A stretch of DNA of 45,585 nt from Mycoplasmataceae bacterium (GTDB lineage: Bacteria; Bacillota_I; Bacilli_A; Mycoplasmatales; Mycoplasmoidaceae). Under the pieces are notes generated by a model. It saw only the letters and a program-made list of their open reading frames with translations, was not told where the DNA came from and did no database searches. Where the stretch lies: positions 1 to 45,585 of the forward strand of contig JAISSF010000009.1 of assembly GCA_031273215.1 (NCBI GenBank), given 5' to 3'. The stretch's first letter is position 1. Each line of letters starts with the position of its first letter. A program made the translations under genes and the position numbers. Shown piece after piece: positions 8,407 through 20,906 of this stretch.

Positions 8407-9051
8407 CTAGTTAATAATAGGAGAAAGAGTAACACGGTTACGGATGTAGAAGTATCTAGCAATAATGGTGGCTGGTAAAGTTAAGAAAGCGAAAATACTT
8501 AAAGTAACAATAGCTATTCCAGCACCAGAGTATTTGCATCAAATACTAGTCACACCATCACCAGTGAAACCAATACGTACATTAAACATGTATGATAGAG
8601 AGTGTGCGAATGTACCATTAACACGAGAAGTGTGATTACTTTGCGCTCACCCACAAATCATTAAGAAACAAATTAAACCCATTAAGAAATAAAGAGTAAA
8701 TCTAATCATTCATAAATGTTTTACATTAATAATTAATGATTTATTGTAAACTGTATAAATTGCTAAACCAAACATTAGTGCAAAGAAGATAAAGAAAACT
8801 AACATAGTTATACCTGTTGCACTTAAACAACCATTTGCGTTATAAAATCCTCAGCTTGCTTTAATAGCACCTTCAACAATAACAAGATCGATTGATGGTT
8901 TAGATAAAACATATGAAGCACATAAAATAGAAAATAATAATAAAAATCCTATAGTACTATAAACAATGGTTTTGCCTATGTTAATCTTACCGATTTTCTT
9001 ACCCTTAACTTTTACATCAATAATTGTTGTAAGCAGTTTTTGTGTTTCCAT
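8407..9051 (-). CDS. Four-helix membrane protein of unknown function
   Basis: A 214-residue product starting METQKLLTTIIDVKVKGKK, with four hydrophobic segments: around residues 28-50 (IVYSTIGFLLLFSILC), 77-99 (MLVFFIFFALMFGLAIY), 112-131 (RFTLYFLMGLICFLMI) and 176-200 (IAIVTLSIFAFLTLPA). Two loops are rich in Asn/Ser/Gly. It ends IRNRVTLSPIIN. No family recognised. The start has TATAAT 6 bases upstream and shares a 41-bp divergent promoter region with dnaG. Confidence 0.8.
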
Positions 9052-9092
9052 AGATAAATTATATGTTAGTTTTATAAAAATATAATTAACTT
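9052..9092. promoter_or_regulatory. Divergent leaderless promoters of the membrane-protein gene and dnaG
   Basis: TATAAT at 9063-9058 (minus) and at 9081-9086 (plus), each exactly 6 bases before its ATG. No Shine-Dalgarno sequence on either side, so both mRNAs probably begin at the start codon. Confidence 0.7.
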
Positions 9093-10971
9093 ATGTTAAA
9101 CAAATCTAATTATCATATATACAAAGATGTTGTTAATCAAGCAAACATTGTAGATATCATTGGGCAATTCATTAAATTAAAAAAAATGGGTTCTAACTAT
9201 GTTGGGTTATGTCCATTCCACTCAGACTCCAAACCAAGCTTAACAGTTAATCCGAAAAAGAAAATCTGAAAGTGTTTTGTGTGTGGTGTTGGTGGAGATG
9301 TTATTAAGTTTGTTGAATTATTTAAAAAAGTTTCTAAAACAGAAGCTTTGAAGATAGTCGGAGATATGATTGGATTTGATTTTTCTAAACACGAAGAGTT
9401 GTTTAAGAATTCACAATTTGATCATAGCGTAAAGTATTTATTTGATATTAACAAAATATGCTGCGAACTATATCAAAGTTTTTTGTTTGATAAGAAGAAT
9501 GCAAGCAAATTAGAATATCTGCACAATAGAGGATTGGATGATGAAACAATTAAGAAATTTAAAATTGGATATGCTCCGGATACTAAAGATTTAATTTATT
9601 CGATTCTTACAAATAAAGATAATATGTTTGGAACAGAGTATGATAAAAATAGAATATTTAACGAGCAACAATTAATTGATGCAGGAATTATTACGGTAAG
9701 TGAAAACGGTACACCTTATGATTTCTTTTCGGATAGAATAACTTTCCCGATTTTCAATAATGATGTGCAAGTAGTTGGATTCAGTGGGAGAACAGTTAAG
9801 AACGCTGAACCGAAATATTTAAATAGCAAGGAGAATAAGGTATTTATTAAATCAAATATTCTTTATAACTTCTATAACGCTATTAATGCTAAAAGTGATA
9901 AATTAATTATCGTAGAAGGGTACATGGACGCAATCGCATTTAGTAGAGCTGGATATGATGATGTTGTCGCAACAATGGGAACAGCTATGAGCGGTGAACA
10001 TATTAAATTATTACAAACAACAGAATTTAATACTTTCATTTTAGCTTTTGATAACGATAACGCTGGTACTCAAGCCAATATCGCAAATGGGTTAAAATTA
10101 TTAGAGAATAACTTATCAACATTTGTTATCGGCTCTTACGATAAGAGTATTAAAGATATAGACGAGTTGCTTTCAAAACAAAAAGTTAGTGGCATTAAAA
10201 AAGTGTATGAAGAAAGAGTTGATTACATCAGTTTTTTAATTAACGTAAAATTAAGTGAAGTGAAATCGCTTGATGAGAAAATTAATAATATTAAGAATAT
10301 TTTTAGAGTAATGAACGAATGCGATGATGTTTTATTGAAAACGCAACACTTACAATTAATTTCAGATTTAACAAACGTAAACATAAATGATTTATCCGAG
10401 CAATATGATTCGTTAAGGAACACTAAACAAAATGAAATGGGATATATAAAACCAGCTCCTGTATGAAAAAAATCAACAACAGTTATTAAACAAAAAATAA
10501 ACGAAGAAGTTCATAATTATGAACGTAAATTACACAACATGTTTAAAGATCTGATCACTATCGCTAAGAATAATCCAAGTGCAATCGATTTGTTTTCGAA
10601 TAAAATTAACCTTTCTTTGTTAAATAGCAATTTTTTAATAGAAACAAAGATTATCAAAGCTTTAATTCTTTGAAAAGCAAGAAAGAATTTAACTAATGAT
10701 GATTTAGAATTATTAATTAAAACATCATATGGAAATGATATGACATTGTATATTAATGAATACTTTTCTAAAATTCCAAATAATTCTGAAATTAGTGAAA
10801 AGAAAATTACTGAATTAATCAATAATATATGTTTGAATATTTATGATACAAAAATACAATTAATCCAAGAAGAAATTGAAGTTGAACTTAAATCTAAAAA
10901 CCAAGATCAAAATAAAATTAAAGAGTTAAGAAATAAACAAGCTGAATTAAGAGAAAAAAAGAGACAAATTA

Positions 10972-10982
<11 letters not shown>
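9093..10982 (+). CDS. dnaG: DNA primase DnaG
   Basis: A 629-residue product. Residues 37-65 form the CHC2 zinc finger (C40, H43, C61, C64: LCPFH then KCFVCG). The RNA-polymerase domain follows, with the TOPRIM core: LIIVEGYMDAIAF near residue 272, VATMGTAMS, and AFDNDNAGTQA carrying the metal-binding acidic residues. The C-terminal quarter is Lys/Glu-rich and helical, the expected DnaB-interaction part. In-frame TGA (Trp) at KKKIWK and APVWKKS. It makes RNA primers for replication; its partner dnaB is also in the window. Its end overlaps metG by 11 bp on the opposite strand. Confidence 0.96.
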
Positions 10983-12557
<1,575 letters not shown>

Positions 12558-13955
12558 ATGTCTACCAATATTCAGAAGAAAAATACTCTTAAAAGAATTT
12601 TTACTAACAAAAGTGTATTAATTTCAATGGTTTTTACATTGATCATCTTAATCATTTTCCACATCATTTCTATTATCCCATCTCCTGGAGTTAAAATTGA
12701 TGGTAAAGTTAGCTCTAACGATTTCAGCTCAATGCTTAACTTATTAGCCGGTGGTGGTATGAGCAGAATGAGTTTAATGTCTGTAGGTGTTGGTCCATAT
12801 ATTACTGCTCAAATTATTGTACAATTACTTTCAAGTGATTTAATTCCTCCTTTAAGTAGAATGGCTAAATCAGGAGAAAGAGGAAAAAGAAAATTAGAAG
12901 TATTAACAAGAATTTTAACTTTACCATTCTGTATCGCTCAAGCTTATGCGGTTATTGCTTTATTATTACAAAATAGTAATGGTCAAATTAAAATCTTTGG
13001 AGAAACTGATATCTCTAGTTTAGATTGAAAACAAATCGCTACATTAATCGTTATGTTTACTGGTGGAACATATTTGGCAATCTTTATGGGTGATATGATT
13101 ACTAAGCGTGGTGTTGGTAACGGAGTTACTTTATTAATTTTAAGTGGTATCGTTGCTTCAGTATTCTCTAACTTCCAAGTTGCTTTTGAAGTTATTATTG
13201 GTAAATTTGATTTATCTAAAACTTCTAATATCGTAACCATGGTTTTATCTATCATCTTATATGTGAGTATGTTCATTGTATTATTATTCGCTTGTGTATT
13301 CGTAAATGACTCCACTAGAAAAATCCCTATTCAACAAACTGGCCAAGGATTAGTAAAAGAAACTAAAGATTTACCATTCTTACCTATTAAGTTAAATGCT
13401 GCTGGAGTTATTCCTGTAATCTTTGCTTCTTCTTTAATGACTATTCCAGTAACTATTAGTCAGTTCTTATCCGCTGCAAACGAAGGAAGATGATTCATTG
13501 AACAATATTTACAAATAGAAAAACCAGTTGGGTTGATAATCTACTTCCTACTAATCATTGCTTTCAGCTTCTTCTATTCATATGTACAAGTAAACCCACA
13601 AAACTTAAGTGAGAACTTTGAAAAATCAGGTAAATTTATCCCAGGAGTTAAATCGGGAAAAGATACAGAGAAACACATTACTAAAGTATTATCCCGTATT
13701 AACTGGATTGGAGCACCATTCTTAGCTACAGTAGCAGCCATCCCATATATTATTGCTATGACTACCGGAATTCCTTCAGGATTAGCTTTAGGAGGAACAG
13801 GATTAATTATTATTGTATCTGGTTCTATTGATTTATGAACTTCTATCGTTTCTAACTCTACAGCCAGTGGTTATACTGTGGATAGAATTAAAATTGAGAA
13901 TAAGATCTATGAAGGAAAAGATGAAGGTTCTAAGGGTGATTACCGTATGTGGTAA
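12558..13955 (+). CDS. secY: Protein translocase subunit SecY
   Basis: A 465-residue polytopic protein with the SecY pattern: first helix VLISMVFTLIILIIFH, then PSPGVKIDG, GGGMSRMSLMSVGVGPYITA, LSRMAKSGERGKRKLE (cytoplasmic loop 2/3), KRGVGNGVTLLILSGI, INAAG-type LPIKLNAAGVIPVIFA, and ENFEKSGKFIPGVKSGKDTE in the large C-terminal loop. About ten membrane helices. It forms the Sec channel with SecE. It is not next to ribosomal protein genes here (adk, map and infA are not adjacent either), so it has left the usual spc operon. Both TGA and TGG are used for Trp. Confidence 0.97.
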
Positions 13956-13969
13956 TATAAGATACAGAT

Positions 13970-15677
13970 ATGAGCAACAAAGAGATAAAACAATATATAA
14001 CAGAAAAGCTTAATGACAAGTTTTATGGTGCACATCAAGAATATTCAATCGGCGATGGTAAGAAAGCTGACTGATGTTGACTTTATCCTGATGGCAAAGC
14101 GATTATAATCGAAGATAAAGAACAGGGTGATAGTAGTTTTAAACATGCTAAATTACAATTAGAAAATTATGTAGAAATTTTAAAAAGTAAAGGATACAGC
14201 GACTTTATAAAAATTGCTGTTAAAGATTTAAAAAATGATGTGAAAGTTGAGGTTTACCACAATGATGAGTTTTTAGACAATTCGCTAAAATCGCTTGTTT
14301 ATTATGAGCAATTATTAGGAACAAAATCTATTGATAACATTTCTTCTGATATATATATATATATCGAGAATCAATCAAATGTTACATGAAAAATTTGTAA
14401 TTAAGAACCTTAATGACAGAATGATTTTCACGGGAGTTGTACTAGTTGCTTCTAAGTACTCAAACGGTTGTTTTGAAGATTACGCAGGTATAGAAGGATT
14501 CAAACAATGTGTTGTGAATAAATTAACTAGTAGATTTACCAATCAAGAATTAAAATCTAAAAAAATTAATGATTTAACTTCATCTTTTCATAATATACAA
14601 ATTGGGACAAACCCAAGTGATGCAACAATTAAACAATTGTGTACAATGTGTGAAAAAATTAATGCGATAATTACTCAAAACCCATTAAGTAACATAGATA
14701 TTATGAACATTTTCTTTACTGAATTTAATAGATATAGGGGCAAAAGCGAGCACGGACAAGTTTTTACACCAGATCACGTTGCTGACTTAATGTCAAAATT
14801 GTTGGATATTAAGCCTGATGATAATGTTTTAGATCCTACTTGTGGTTCTGGTTCATTGTTGGTAAAAACTGCTAATCGTAATAGTAAAAATTGAAGAAAT
14901 ATATATGGCAACGATTTTGATTTAAATGTATTGTTTTTATCTTATATAAATATGTTATTACATAATGATGGAATAACTAATCTTGAACACATGAATGCAT
15001 TGGAAAAACCATTCTGTGACTGAATTAAAAAAAACAAAATTAATAAAGTTATAGCTAATCCTCCATACGAAAATAGTCAAGCAATTGATATTCTTGAAAA
15101 TGTTTTAAATAATGTGGAAGTAGGGTGTAAAATTTGCTGATTGATGCCAAATACTAAAATGGATAAAATTAAAAGTGCGAAAAAATTGTTATCTAAAAAT
15201 ACTTTAACAGATATCATTTTACTACCTGATATTTTTGCTAAAGTTGGTTGTGGAGAAGTTTCATTATTTATGTTTACTGCTGGTACTCCTCAAGAAAGTA
15301 AAAAAATCAAAGGATGATGAATACCAGATGATGGATTTGAAACTGTTAAAAACCAAGGGTATAAAGATGTTAAACGTAAATGACCTAAAATCGAAGAAGA
15401 ATTTTTAAAGAAGTGAGAAAGTGGTGTTTGTGATAAGGAAATTGATCCATCTGTATGCTTATCTTATCCTAAAGATATAAAAGTCGAACCAGTCACAAAA
15501 GAAGATTTCGAAATGACATTATTGCAATATATGTTGCATGAAGTAGGCGATATTTCTTCACAAAATACTGTTCAATCTACTTTTAAATTAATGCTTGAAT
15601 TTATGAAGGTGAATAATTTAGATGATAAACTTAAATTTTTGAAGAAAATAGCAAAGGATTCAAATGAAGAAAAATAA
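13970..15677 (+). CDS. BcgI-like restriction-modification subunit (nuclease + N6-adenine methylase), frame OFF at an (AT)8 tract
   Basis: The first 125 residues look like a PD-(D/E)xK nuclease: E24, then D34 (KKADWCW), then E48-D-K50 (IIIEDK). The methylase part carries motif I DPTCGSGSLLVKTA and motif IV NPPYEN, with the RM operon marker FNRYRGKSEHGQVFTPDHVADLM. As written, the frame from ATG 13970 runs into (AT)8 at 14349 and stops at 14404 (144 aa); the methylase lies in another frame. One more AT (or two fewer) fuses them into about 569 residues, close to the A subunit of BcgI-type enzymes. The methylase might also start alone at ATG 14379. The end overlaps the specificity gene by 14 bp. 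A Type I HsdM with a separate small protein is a less likely reading. Confidence 0.8.
14349..14364 (+). repeat. (AT)8 dinucleotide tract switching the restriction-modification gene
   Basis: Eight AT units between nuclease codons and methylase codons. The upstream frame (13970) and downstream frame (14331, 14379) differ so that a gain of 2 bases or loss of 4 joins them. That is the behaviour expected of a slipped-strand contingency tract. In the present count the fused product is OFF. Confidence 0.85.
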
Positions 15678-16614
15678 AGAGTTTAAAATTGGAGAATTAT
15701 TTGAAGTTACCGCTACTCAAACAAATGAAATCACTAAGTTTCGAGCTGGGGAAGTACCGTTTATTTGTGCTTCGAATCTTAACAACGGAATTCAAGGATT
15801 TGTAGAACCAAATGAGAAAACAGAAATCGAAAAAGGAGAATGTATAACGGTTTCTTCATTAGATGGGACGTCGTTTTGACAAAGAAATAATTTTATTGGC
15901 CGAGGACATGGATCCGTGAATGTTTTAAGAAATAAGAATTTAAATGAAATAAATGCACAATATATTTGTACATGTTTAAAAAAACAAACTCAAGGAAAGT
16001 ATAATTACTCACACCAATTATTCTTAAATAATTTAAAAAGCGAGACCATCTCACTTCCAGTTGACTCAGATGGAAACCCAGATTGAAAATATATGGAAGA
16101 AACTGTGAAACAGTTGGAAGAAACTGTGAAACAGAAACTCGCACTCGCCATCCCACAACTAGATGAGGTTAATTCTACAAATTGAAAAGAGTTTAAAGTT
16201 AGCGATGTATTTACATGGAAAATTGGAAATATAAGTAAATTATCCGGGCAAGAAGGAAAATATCCATTAATTTCATGTAGTGCTATTAATAACGGGGTAA
16301 TCGGTACAACTAATAAAGCAGATTTTAAAAACTGCATATCTGTCGCAACAAATGGAGCCTGTGGTAAATGTTTCTACCAAAAAAATGAATTTGGTGCTTC
16401 TATAGATACAATAATGTTATTTAATAAAAATATGAGCGAAAGAAGTGCGTTGTTTATTTGTACAGTGTTGGAAAATATATTAACTAAAAAATATAATTAT
16501 GCAAATAAAAACAAAGGAAAAAAAACCATAAATGAAACCATCACCCTGCCAGTTGACTCAGATGGAAACCCAGATTGAAAATATATGGAAGAGTATATGA
16601 AACCCAAAAATTAA
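15664..16614 (+). CDS. Specificity (S) subunit of BcgI-like restriction-modification enzyme
   Basis: A 316-residue protein with two target-recognition halves. TRD1 (residues 1-140) has FKIGELFEVTATQTNEITKF, VPFICASNLNNGIQGF, and ends LPVDSDGNPDWKYMEE. TRD2 (from residue 175) has WKEFKVSDVFTWKIGN, YPLISCSAINNGVIG, ATNGACGKCFYQ, and the same ending. The phrase LPV...GNPDWKYME is typical of BcgI-type S subunits. The halves are joined by a helical linker with EETVKQL twice. It directs both cleavage and methylation to a bipartite site. It is coupled to the preceding gene by a 14-bp overlap, with AAAGGA just upstream of ATG. Confidence 0.85.
16057..16100 (+). repeat. 44-bp direct repeat, copy 1, at the end of TRD1
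   Basis: Identical 44 bp at 16057-16100 and 16549-16592, each encoding the PVDSDGNPDWKYMEE end of a target-recognition half. The spacing is 492 bp, a multiple of 3, so recombination between the copies removes TRD2 in frame, and either copy could serve to exchange TRDs with another S gene. Confidence 0.85.
16096..16134 (+). repeat. Tandem heptad EETVKQL in the linker between recognition domains
   Basis: GAAGAAACTGTGAAACAG occurs twice in a row, separated by TTG, i.e. a 21-bp period encoding EETVKQL then EETVKQ. Residues lie in the helical spacer that sets the distance between the two TRDs. In Type I enzymes such as EcoR124I, changes in a comparable linker repeat alter the recognised spacing; the same effect here is inferred. 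Confidence 0.75.
16549..16592 (+). repeat. 44-bp direct repeat, copy 2, at the end of TRD2
   Basis: Second identical copy of the repeat at 16057-16100, lying just before the stop codon of the S subunit gene. It encodes the closing PVDSDGNPDWKYMEE of the second recognition half. Confidence 0.85.
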
Positions 16615-16627
16615 ATATAATATATTT

Positions 16628-17413
16628 ATGGAAAATTATAAAGGTTCAGTTAATGCTCAAGGTAAAGTCTTTGTAAAGAAGCAATCTAGCGTTCTTGCTC
16701 GTTCACTAATGGTCGGTGGATTTGGATTTGCTTTAGTGTTTGGATTTGCTTTAGGATTATTTTCAATTTTAATGAAATGTGCTGGTTCAGGTCAACAAAG
16801 CGATAACATCGTTGGACCTTTATACGCTGTTTCTATCGTTTTATTAATCGCTTCATTAATTATGTCTATGTATACATCTGCTAGAATAATGAAAGTTAAA
16901 TTAGGAACAATTATTGGAATGATCTTTATGTATGGAATCGCTAATGGTATTAGTTTTGGTATTTTATTCTATGCAATTCAAGTTACACCAGGTAATACAA
17001 TTCAAATGTCTGATTTTATCGTTTGTTTCTTAATTACTTGTGCTATCTTTGGCATTACCGGTTTCTTAGGTACATTATTAACAGTTAGATTTACACTTAG
17101 CTTAGGTAAATTCTTATTGATTGCTACATTAGCTTATATGGTGGTATTCTTTGTATTAATCATGGTTTCATTGTTTACCAAAGTATTAAATAACGACAGC
17201 ATTCAATTATGAATCTATGGTATTTGAGGAGCTTTAATGATTTTATATATCCTTTATGATTTCAGCGTAATTAAGAAATCACAACCATTCATGGAAATGT
17301 TAGACTCACAGACGCAAACAAAATTTGTGTTTATGTTTGGTTTTATGTTATTAGTTAACTTAATCCAATTATTCTGAGTTGTTATTAGAATTATGTTAAG
17401 AGTTAAAAGATAA
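16628..17413 (+). CDS. BI-1 (Bax inhibitor-1)/YccA-family membrane protein
   Basis: A 261-residue protein with seven hydrophobic segments from about residue 26 onward. Family marks are the first helix LMVGGFGFALVFGFALGLFS, SLIMSMYTSARIMKVKLGTI, FMYGIANGISFGILF (the conserved YG.. region), LITCAIFGITGFLG, and the terminal part WGALMILYILYDFSVIKK with the conserved Asp pair region. The C-terminus is IMLRVKR. The family includes bacterial YetJ, a pH-sensitive calcium leak channel; the role here is unproven. TATAAT lies 6 bases before ATG, overlapping the end of the RM operon. Confidence 0.85.
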
Positions 17414-17560
17414 TTATTTCGTCTCTTTGTGTAACGTTTTTTTATTACATTTTGGACAGTATTTATTTAGTTCGAAACGTTTCTCACTAAATTTGTTTTT
17501 TTCATAGTGATAATTTCTCGAATTGCACTCATCACAAACCAATATAACTTTAGTCTTCAT
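17414..17560 (-). CDS. rpmG: 50S ribosomal protein L33
   Basis: 48 residues starting [17 protein letters not shown] and containing [16 protein letters not shown]. The two CxxC pairs (CDEC, CPKC) mark the zinc-binding form of bL33. I chose the Met at 17560 because TATAAT ends 6 bases before it and the family starts there; a longer in-frame start at 17596 would run into the divergent gene. Its stop codon abuts the stop of the BI-1 gene with no gap. Confidence 0.93.
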   Translation of the reverse strand: MKTKVILVCDECNSRNYHYEKNKFSEKRFELNKYCPKCNKKTLHKETK

Positions 17561-17576
17561 ATAATGATTATAGGAC
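17561..17576. promoter_or_regulatory. 16-bp divergent promoter region of rpmG and glycosyltransferase
   Basis: The minus-strand box TATAAT is at 17572-17567, 6 bases from the rpmG ATG. The plus-strand TATAAT is at 17560-17565, overlapping the rpmG start codon and 11 bases before the glycosyltransferase ATG. Everything needed for two genes is packed in 16 bp plus one shared start codon. Confidence 0.6.
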
Positions 17577-18443
17577 ATGGCGGAAGATATAACCATTTTA
17601 ATCCCAGCTTATAATGCTGAGAAAACTATTGGAAAAACTATCGATGCTATTATCAATCAAACATACGATAAAAATTTAATTAGACTTGTTTTGTGCAACG
17701 ACGGTAGTAAAGACGGTACATTAGATGTTCTTAAAAAGTACCAAACACAATATCCTAATATGATTGAAGTTATTGATCAAGAAAATAAAGGGATAAGCAC
17801 AACAAGAAAAATTTTATTAGAACATGTAAAAACTAAATGATGTTGTTTTTGTGATGCTGACGACATATATTCACCTAATACTTTCAAACAAATGATTAAA
17901 GCTGCCAAACCCGATACAGACATAGTTGTAAGTAAAGTTGTTTGATATAAAAAACATACTTTCTTTAGAGGACTATACGCAAACTTCTTTAATAAAAGAT
18001 TTACACTAGAAAAATATATTCATAAATGTGATTACAGCTACTTGTGAAATAAGTTATATAGATATGAATTTATTAAACAAGTTAATCCCTATTTTCCAGA
18101 TAGGGTAGGAATGTGAGAAGATTTATTTGCCTCTATTCAATTATTACAAAATAAACCAAAATTAGCATTCTGTACAAAACATACCTACACATATGTAAAA
18201 GGATCAGCTTCTGGTAATATCTCGTTAAATGTAAAAGAAAAAGAATGTAAAAACTTTATTGTGATGTATAAATGAATTGTAGAAAACATTAAGAATCAAG
18301 AATTAATTGATAACTATTTTGTTTCATGTGAAATGATATTGAAATATATTAGACAATATGATTACATTAGACAATTAGAAGTAATCCACAAACCAGTTGT
18401 TAAAAAGATGGCATTATGAAGAAAAATCATTTGTTGAATTTAA
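17577..18443 (+). CDS. Family 2 (GT-A) glycosyltransferase, copy 1
   Basis: A 288-residue protein starting [20 protein letters not shown], with [16 protein letters not shown] (nucleotide-sugar binding) and CDADDIYSP, the DxD metal-binding motif. The later part has [12 protein letters not shown] and [15 protein letters not shown], the conserved ED region. No membrane helix, so it probably acts at the cytoplasmic face, adding sugars to lipid or lipoprotein; the substrate is unknown. It ends KMALWRKIICWI with TGA read as Trp. It is followed 28 bp later by a close paralogue. Confidence 0.9.
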
Positions 18444-18471
18444 TTCACCTTCATATAATCTTTATAAGTTC

Positions 18472-19326
18472 ATGAGTGAAAACATCACAGTTTTAATACC
18501 CGCATATAACGCTTCGAAAACAATTCGTAAAACTATTGATGCAATACTTAATCAAACATATGATTCTAGTTTAATCAAGATTGTTATATGCAATGACGGA
18601 AGCACAGACAATACTTTAGATATCCTTAATGACTACCAAGATAAATATCCAAATAAAATTAGAGTAATAACCCAAGAAAATAAAGGATTAAGTATCACTA
18701 GAAAAATATTATTAGAATATGTAGAAACTAAATGATGTTGTTTCTGTGATGCAGACGATTATTACACCGCTAATGCTTTTAGTGAAATGATTAAATCTGC
18801 AAATTGTGATACAGATATCATTGTTAGTAAAATTATTTGATACCAAAAAAATACATTTATAAGATCGCTATTTGCCAACTTATTTAATAAAAAATATACA
18901 TTACAAAAATATATTAATAAATGTGATTATGGATATATATGAAATAAACTTTACCGTTACGAATTTATTAAACAAATAAATCCTCATTTCTTTGAACGTA
19001 TAAGAATGTTAGAAGATTTATTTATCTCGGTTCAATTATTAGACAAGAACCCTAAAATAGCTCTCTGTACAAGGCATACATACTTCTATACAAAGAGCAA
19101 AGGTAGTATGTCATTAGGTATTAACAATGATGACTGCAATAATTTTATTAAGTTATATGAATGAGTTAGTAAAAATATTAATAATAAAGAGTTGATTACT
19201 AACTTTTATCTCACATGTAAATTCACACTTAAATATATTAAGAAGAGTGAATATATTGAACAATTAAATAAGATTGGTGTTCCTGAACTTAAGAAACTTA
19301 CATGATGAAGAAAAATTATTTCTTAA
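18472..19326 (+). CDS. Family 2 (GT-A) glycosyltransferase, copy 2
   Basis: A 284-residue paralogue of the preceding gene, similar along its whole length: [65 protein letters not shown] and LEDLFISVQLL. It ends KKLTWWRKIIS. I chose the Met at 18472 because it aligns with copy 1; TATAAT lies 12 bases upstream. The gene ends inside pyrG's 3' end (11-bp overlap, opposite strands). Divergence is highest in the C-terminal third, suggesting a different acceptor. Confidence 0.9.
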
Positions 19327-20899
19327 TTGCAGCTTTGACTAACCCTAAGAATACTGGATCGTTTTTACCTGGAGTAGAACTGAACTCTGGGTGGAATTGT
19401 CCTCCAAAGAAGAATGGGTGCCCTTTTAATTCAGCCATTTCAGCAGTTTTTCTTTCATCGCTAGAGTGAGCAGAAATAATAAATCCCTTTTTCTTGAAAT
19501 CATTTAAGTAATCGTTATTGAATTCTCAACGGTGTCTGTGTCTTTGTAATACTGTAGTAGATTTATATAGTTTATAAGCTAATGTATTCTTATCATCAAT
19601 AATACATTTCTCTTCCCCTAAACGCATTCTTCCATCAATGTAATCAAAGATTTTATGTTTAGTATTAGGATCAATTTCAGTTGTGTTAGCATCTTTTCAA
19701 CCAAGAACGTTTCTAGCGAACTCAATTGTAGCTAATTGCATACCGTAACAAATACCTAAGTAAGGAACTTTATTAATACGAGCATATCTAATAGAAGAAA
19801 TAATTCCTTCAGTTCCTCTACCACCAAATCCACCAGGAACTAAAATACCATCTACGCCTTTAAAGAATGAAGCGGCATTCTTATCTGTAATAGGATCAGA
19901 TTGAACTCATTTAATTTTAACATTTACTTTATTTTCTCATCCTGCTAATCTTAAAGCTTCAATAACAGAAGCATAAGCATCGTGTAATTCCATATATTTA
20001 CCAACCATAGCAATAGTTACTCCCCTTTTAATTTTTTTAATATCGTTAATATATTTGTTTCATTTAACCATTTTATCTTGTTTAGGTAAAGTTAGCCCAA
20101 AGTATTTGTATATAGCCTTGTGAATTCCTTGTTTATAAAGCTCTGTGGGCACGAAATACACACTAGGAAGGGTTTTATTAGCAAATACACAATCGTTAGG
20201 AATATGACAGTGAATAGCCATTTTATCTAAAACATCTTTGGTTACATCTACTTCGCTTCTTAAAATAACCATTTCTGCTTGTACACCTAATTTACATAAT
20301 TCATGGTAAGCGTGTTGAGTTGGTTTAGTTTTTAATTCACCAGTTGTTCCACCTAACATAATTAATGGAGCACATAAGATTGGTAAGAAGCAATCATAGC
20401 CAACTTCTCTCTTAATTTCACAAATCGCTTCAATAATAGCTAATGATTCCATATCTCCAATAGTTCCACCAATTTCTACAACGCAGAAGTCAGGGTTTTC
20501 TTTTTTAACTACGTCATATAGTCTTTCTTTGAATTTACCAGTTACGTGTGGAACTACTTGAACTGTTTTACCTTGATAGAATCCACTTCTCTCTTTATTA
20601 ATAATTTCTTGATATACTGAACCACTAGTAATATAGTTATCTTTACTAATTCTTACTCCTCCAATTCTTTCATAAGAACCTAAGTCTAAATCTGTTTCAC
20701 CTTTATCATGTGTAACATATACTTCTCCATGTTGATAAGGAGACATTAAACCAGGATTTACATTTAAATATGGTTCAAACTTAGCCATGCTAACTTTGTT
20801 GCCCATTTCTCCAAGTATTCTTGCAATCGAGGAGGCTGTAATACCTTTCCCTAAGGAACTATACACTCCACCGAAAACAAAGATGTACTTGGTCTTCAT
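19316..20899 (-). CDS. pyrG: CTP synthase
   Basis: A 527-residue product. The synthase domain begins [20 protein letters not shown], with [46 protein letters not shown] and [14 protein letters not shown]. The C-terminal half is a class I glutamine amidotransferase with the pattern [10 protein letters not shown] and a GICYGMQLA-like nucleophile region. It aminates UTP to CTP. TATAAT lies 6 bases before ATG. It stands alone rather than in a pyrimidine operon, as expected in a mycoplasma lacking de novo synthesis. Confidence 0.97.
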
Positions 20900-20906
20900 A
20901 TTACTA

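Noticed and set aside
12983-13315. Minus-strand open frame inside secY
   Set aside because: Shadow of a membrane-protein gene; no promoter box or ribosome site, and composition unlike real proteins here.
15893-16337. Two minus-strand open frames opposite the S subunit gene
   Set aside because: Shadows; the plus-strand frame has recognisable recognition-domain motifs and is coupled to the methylase gene.
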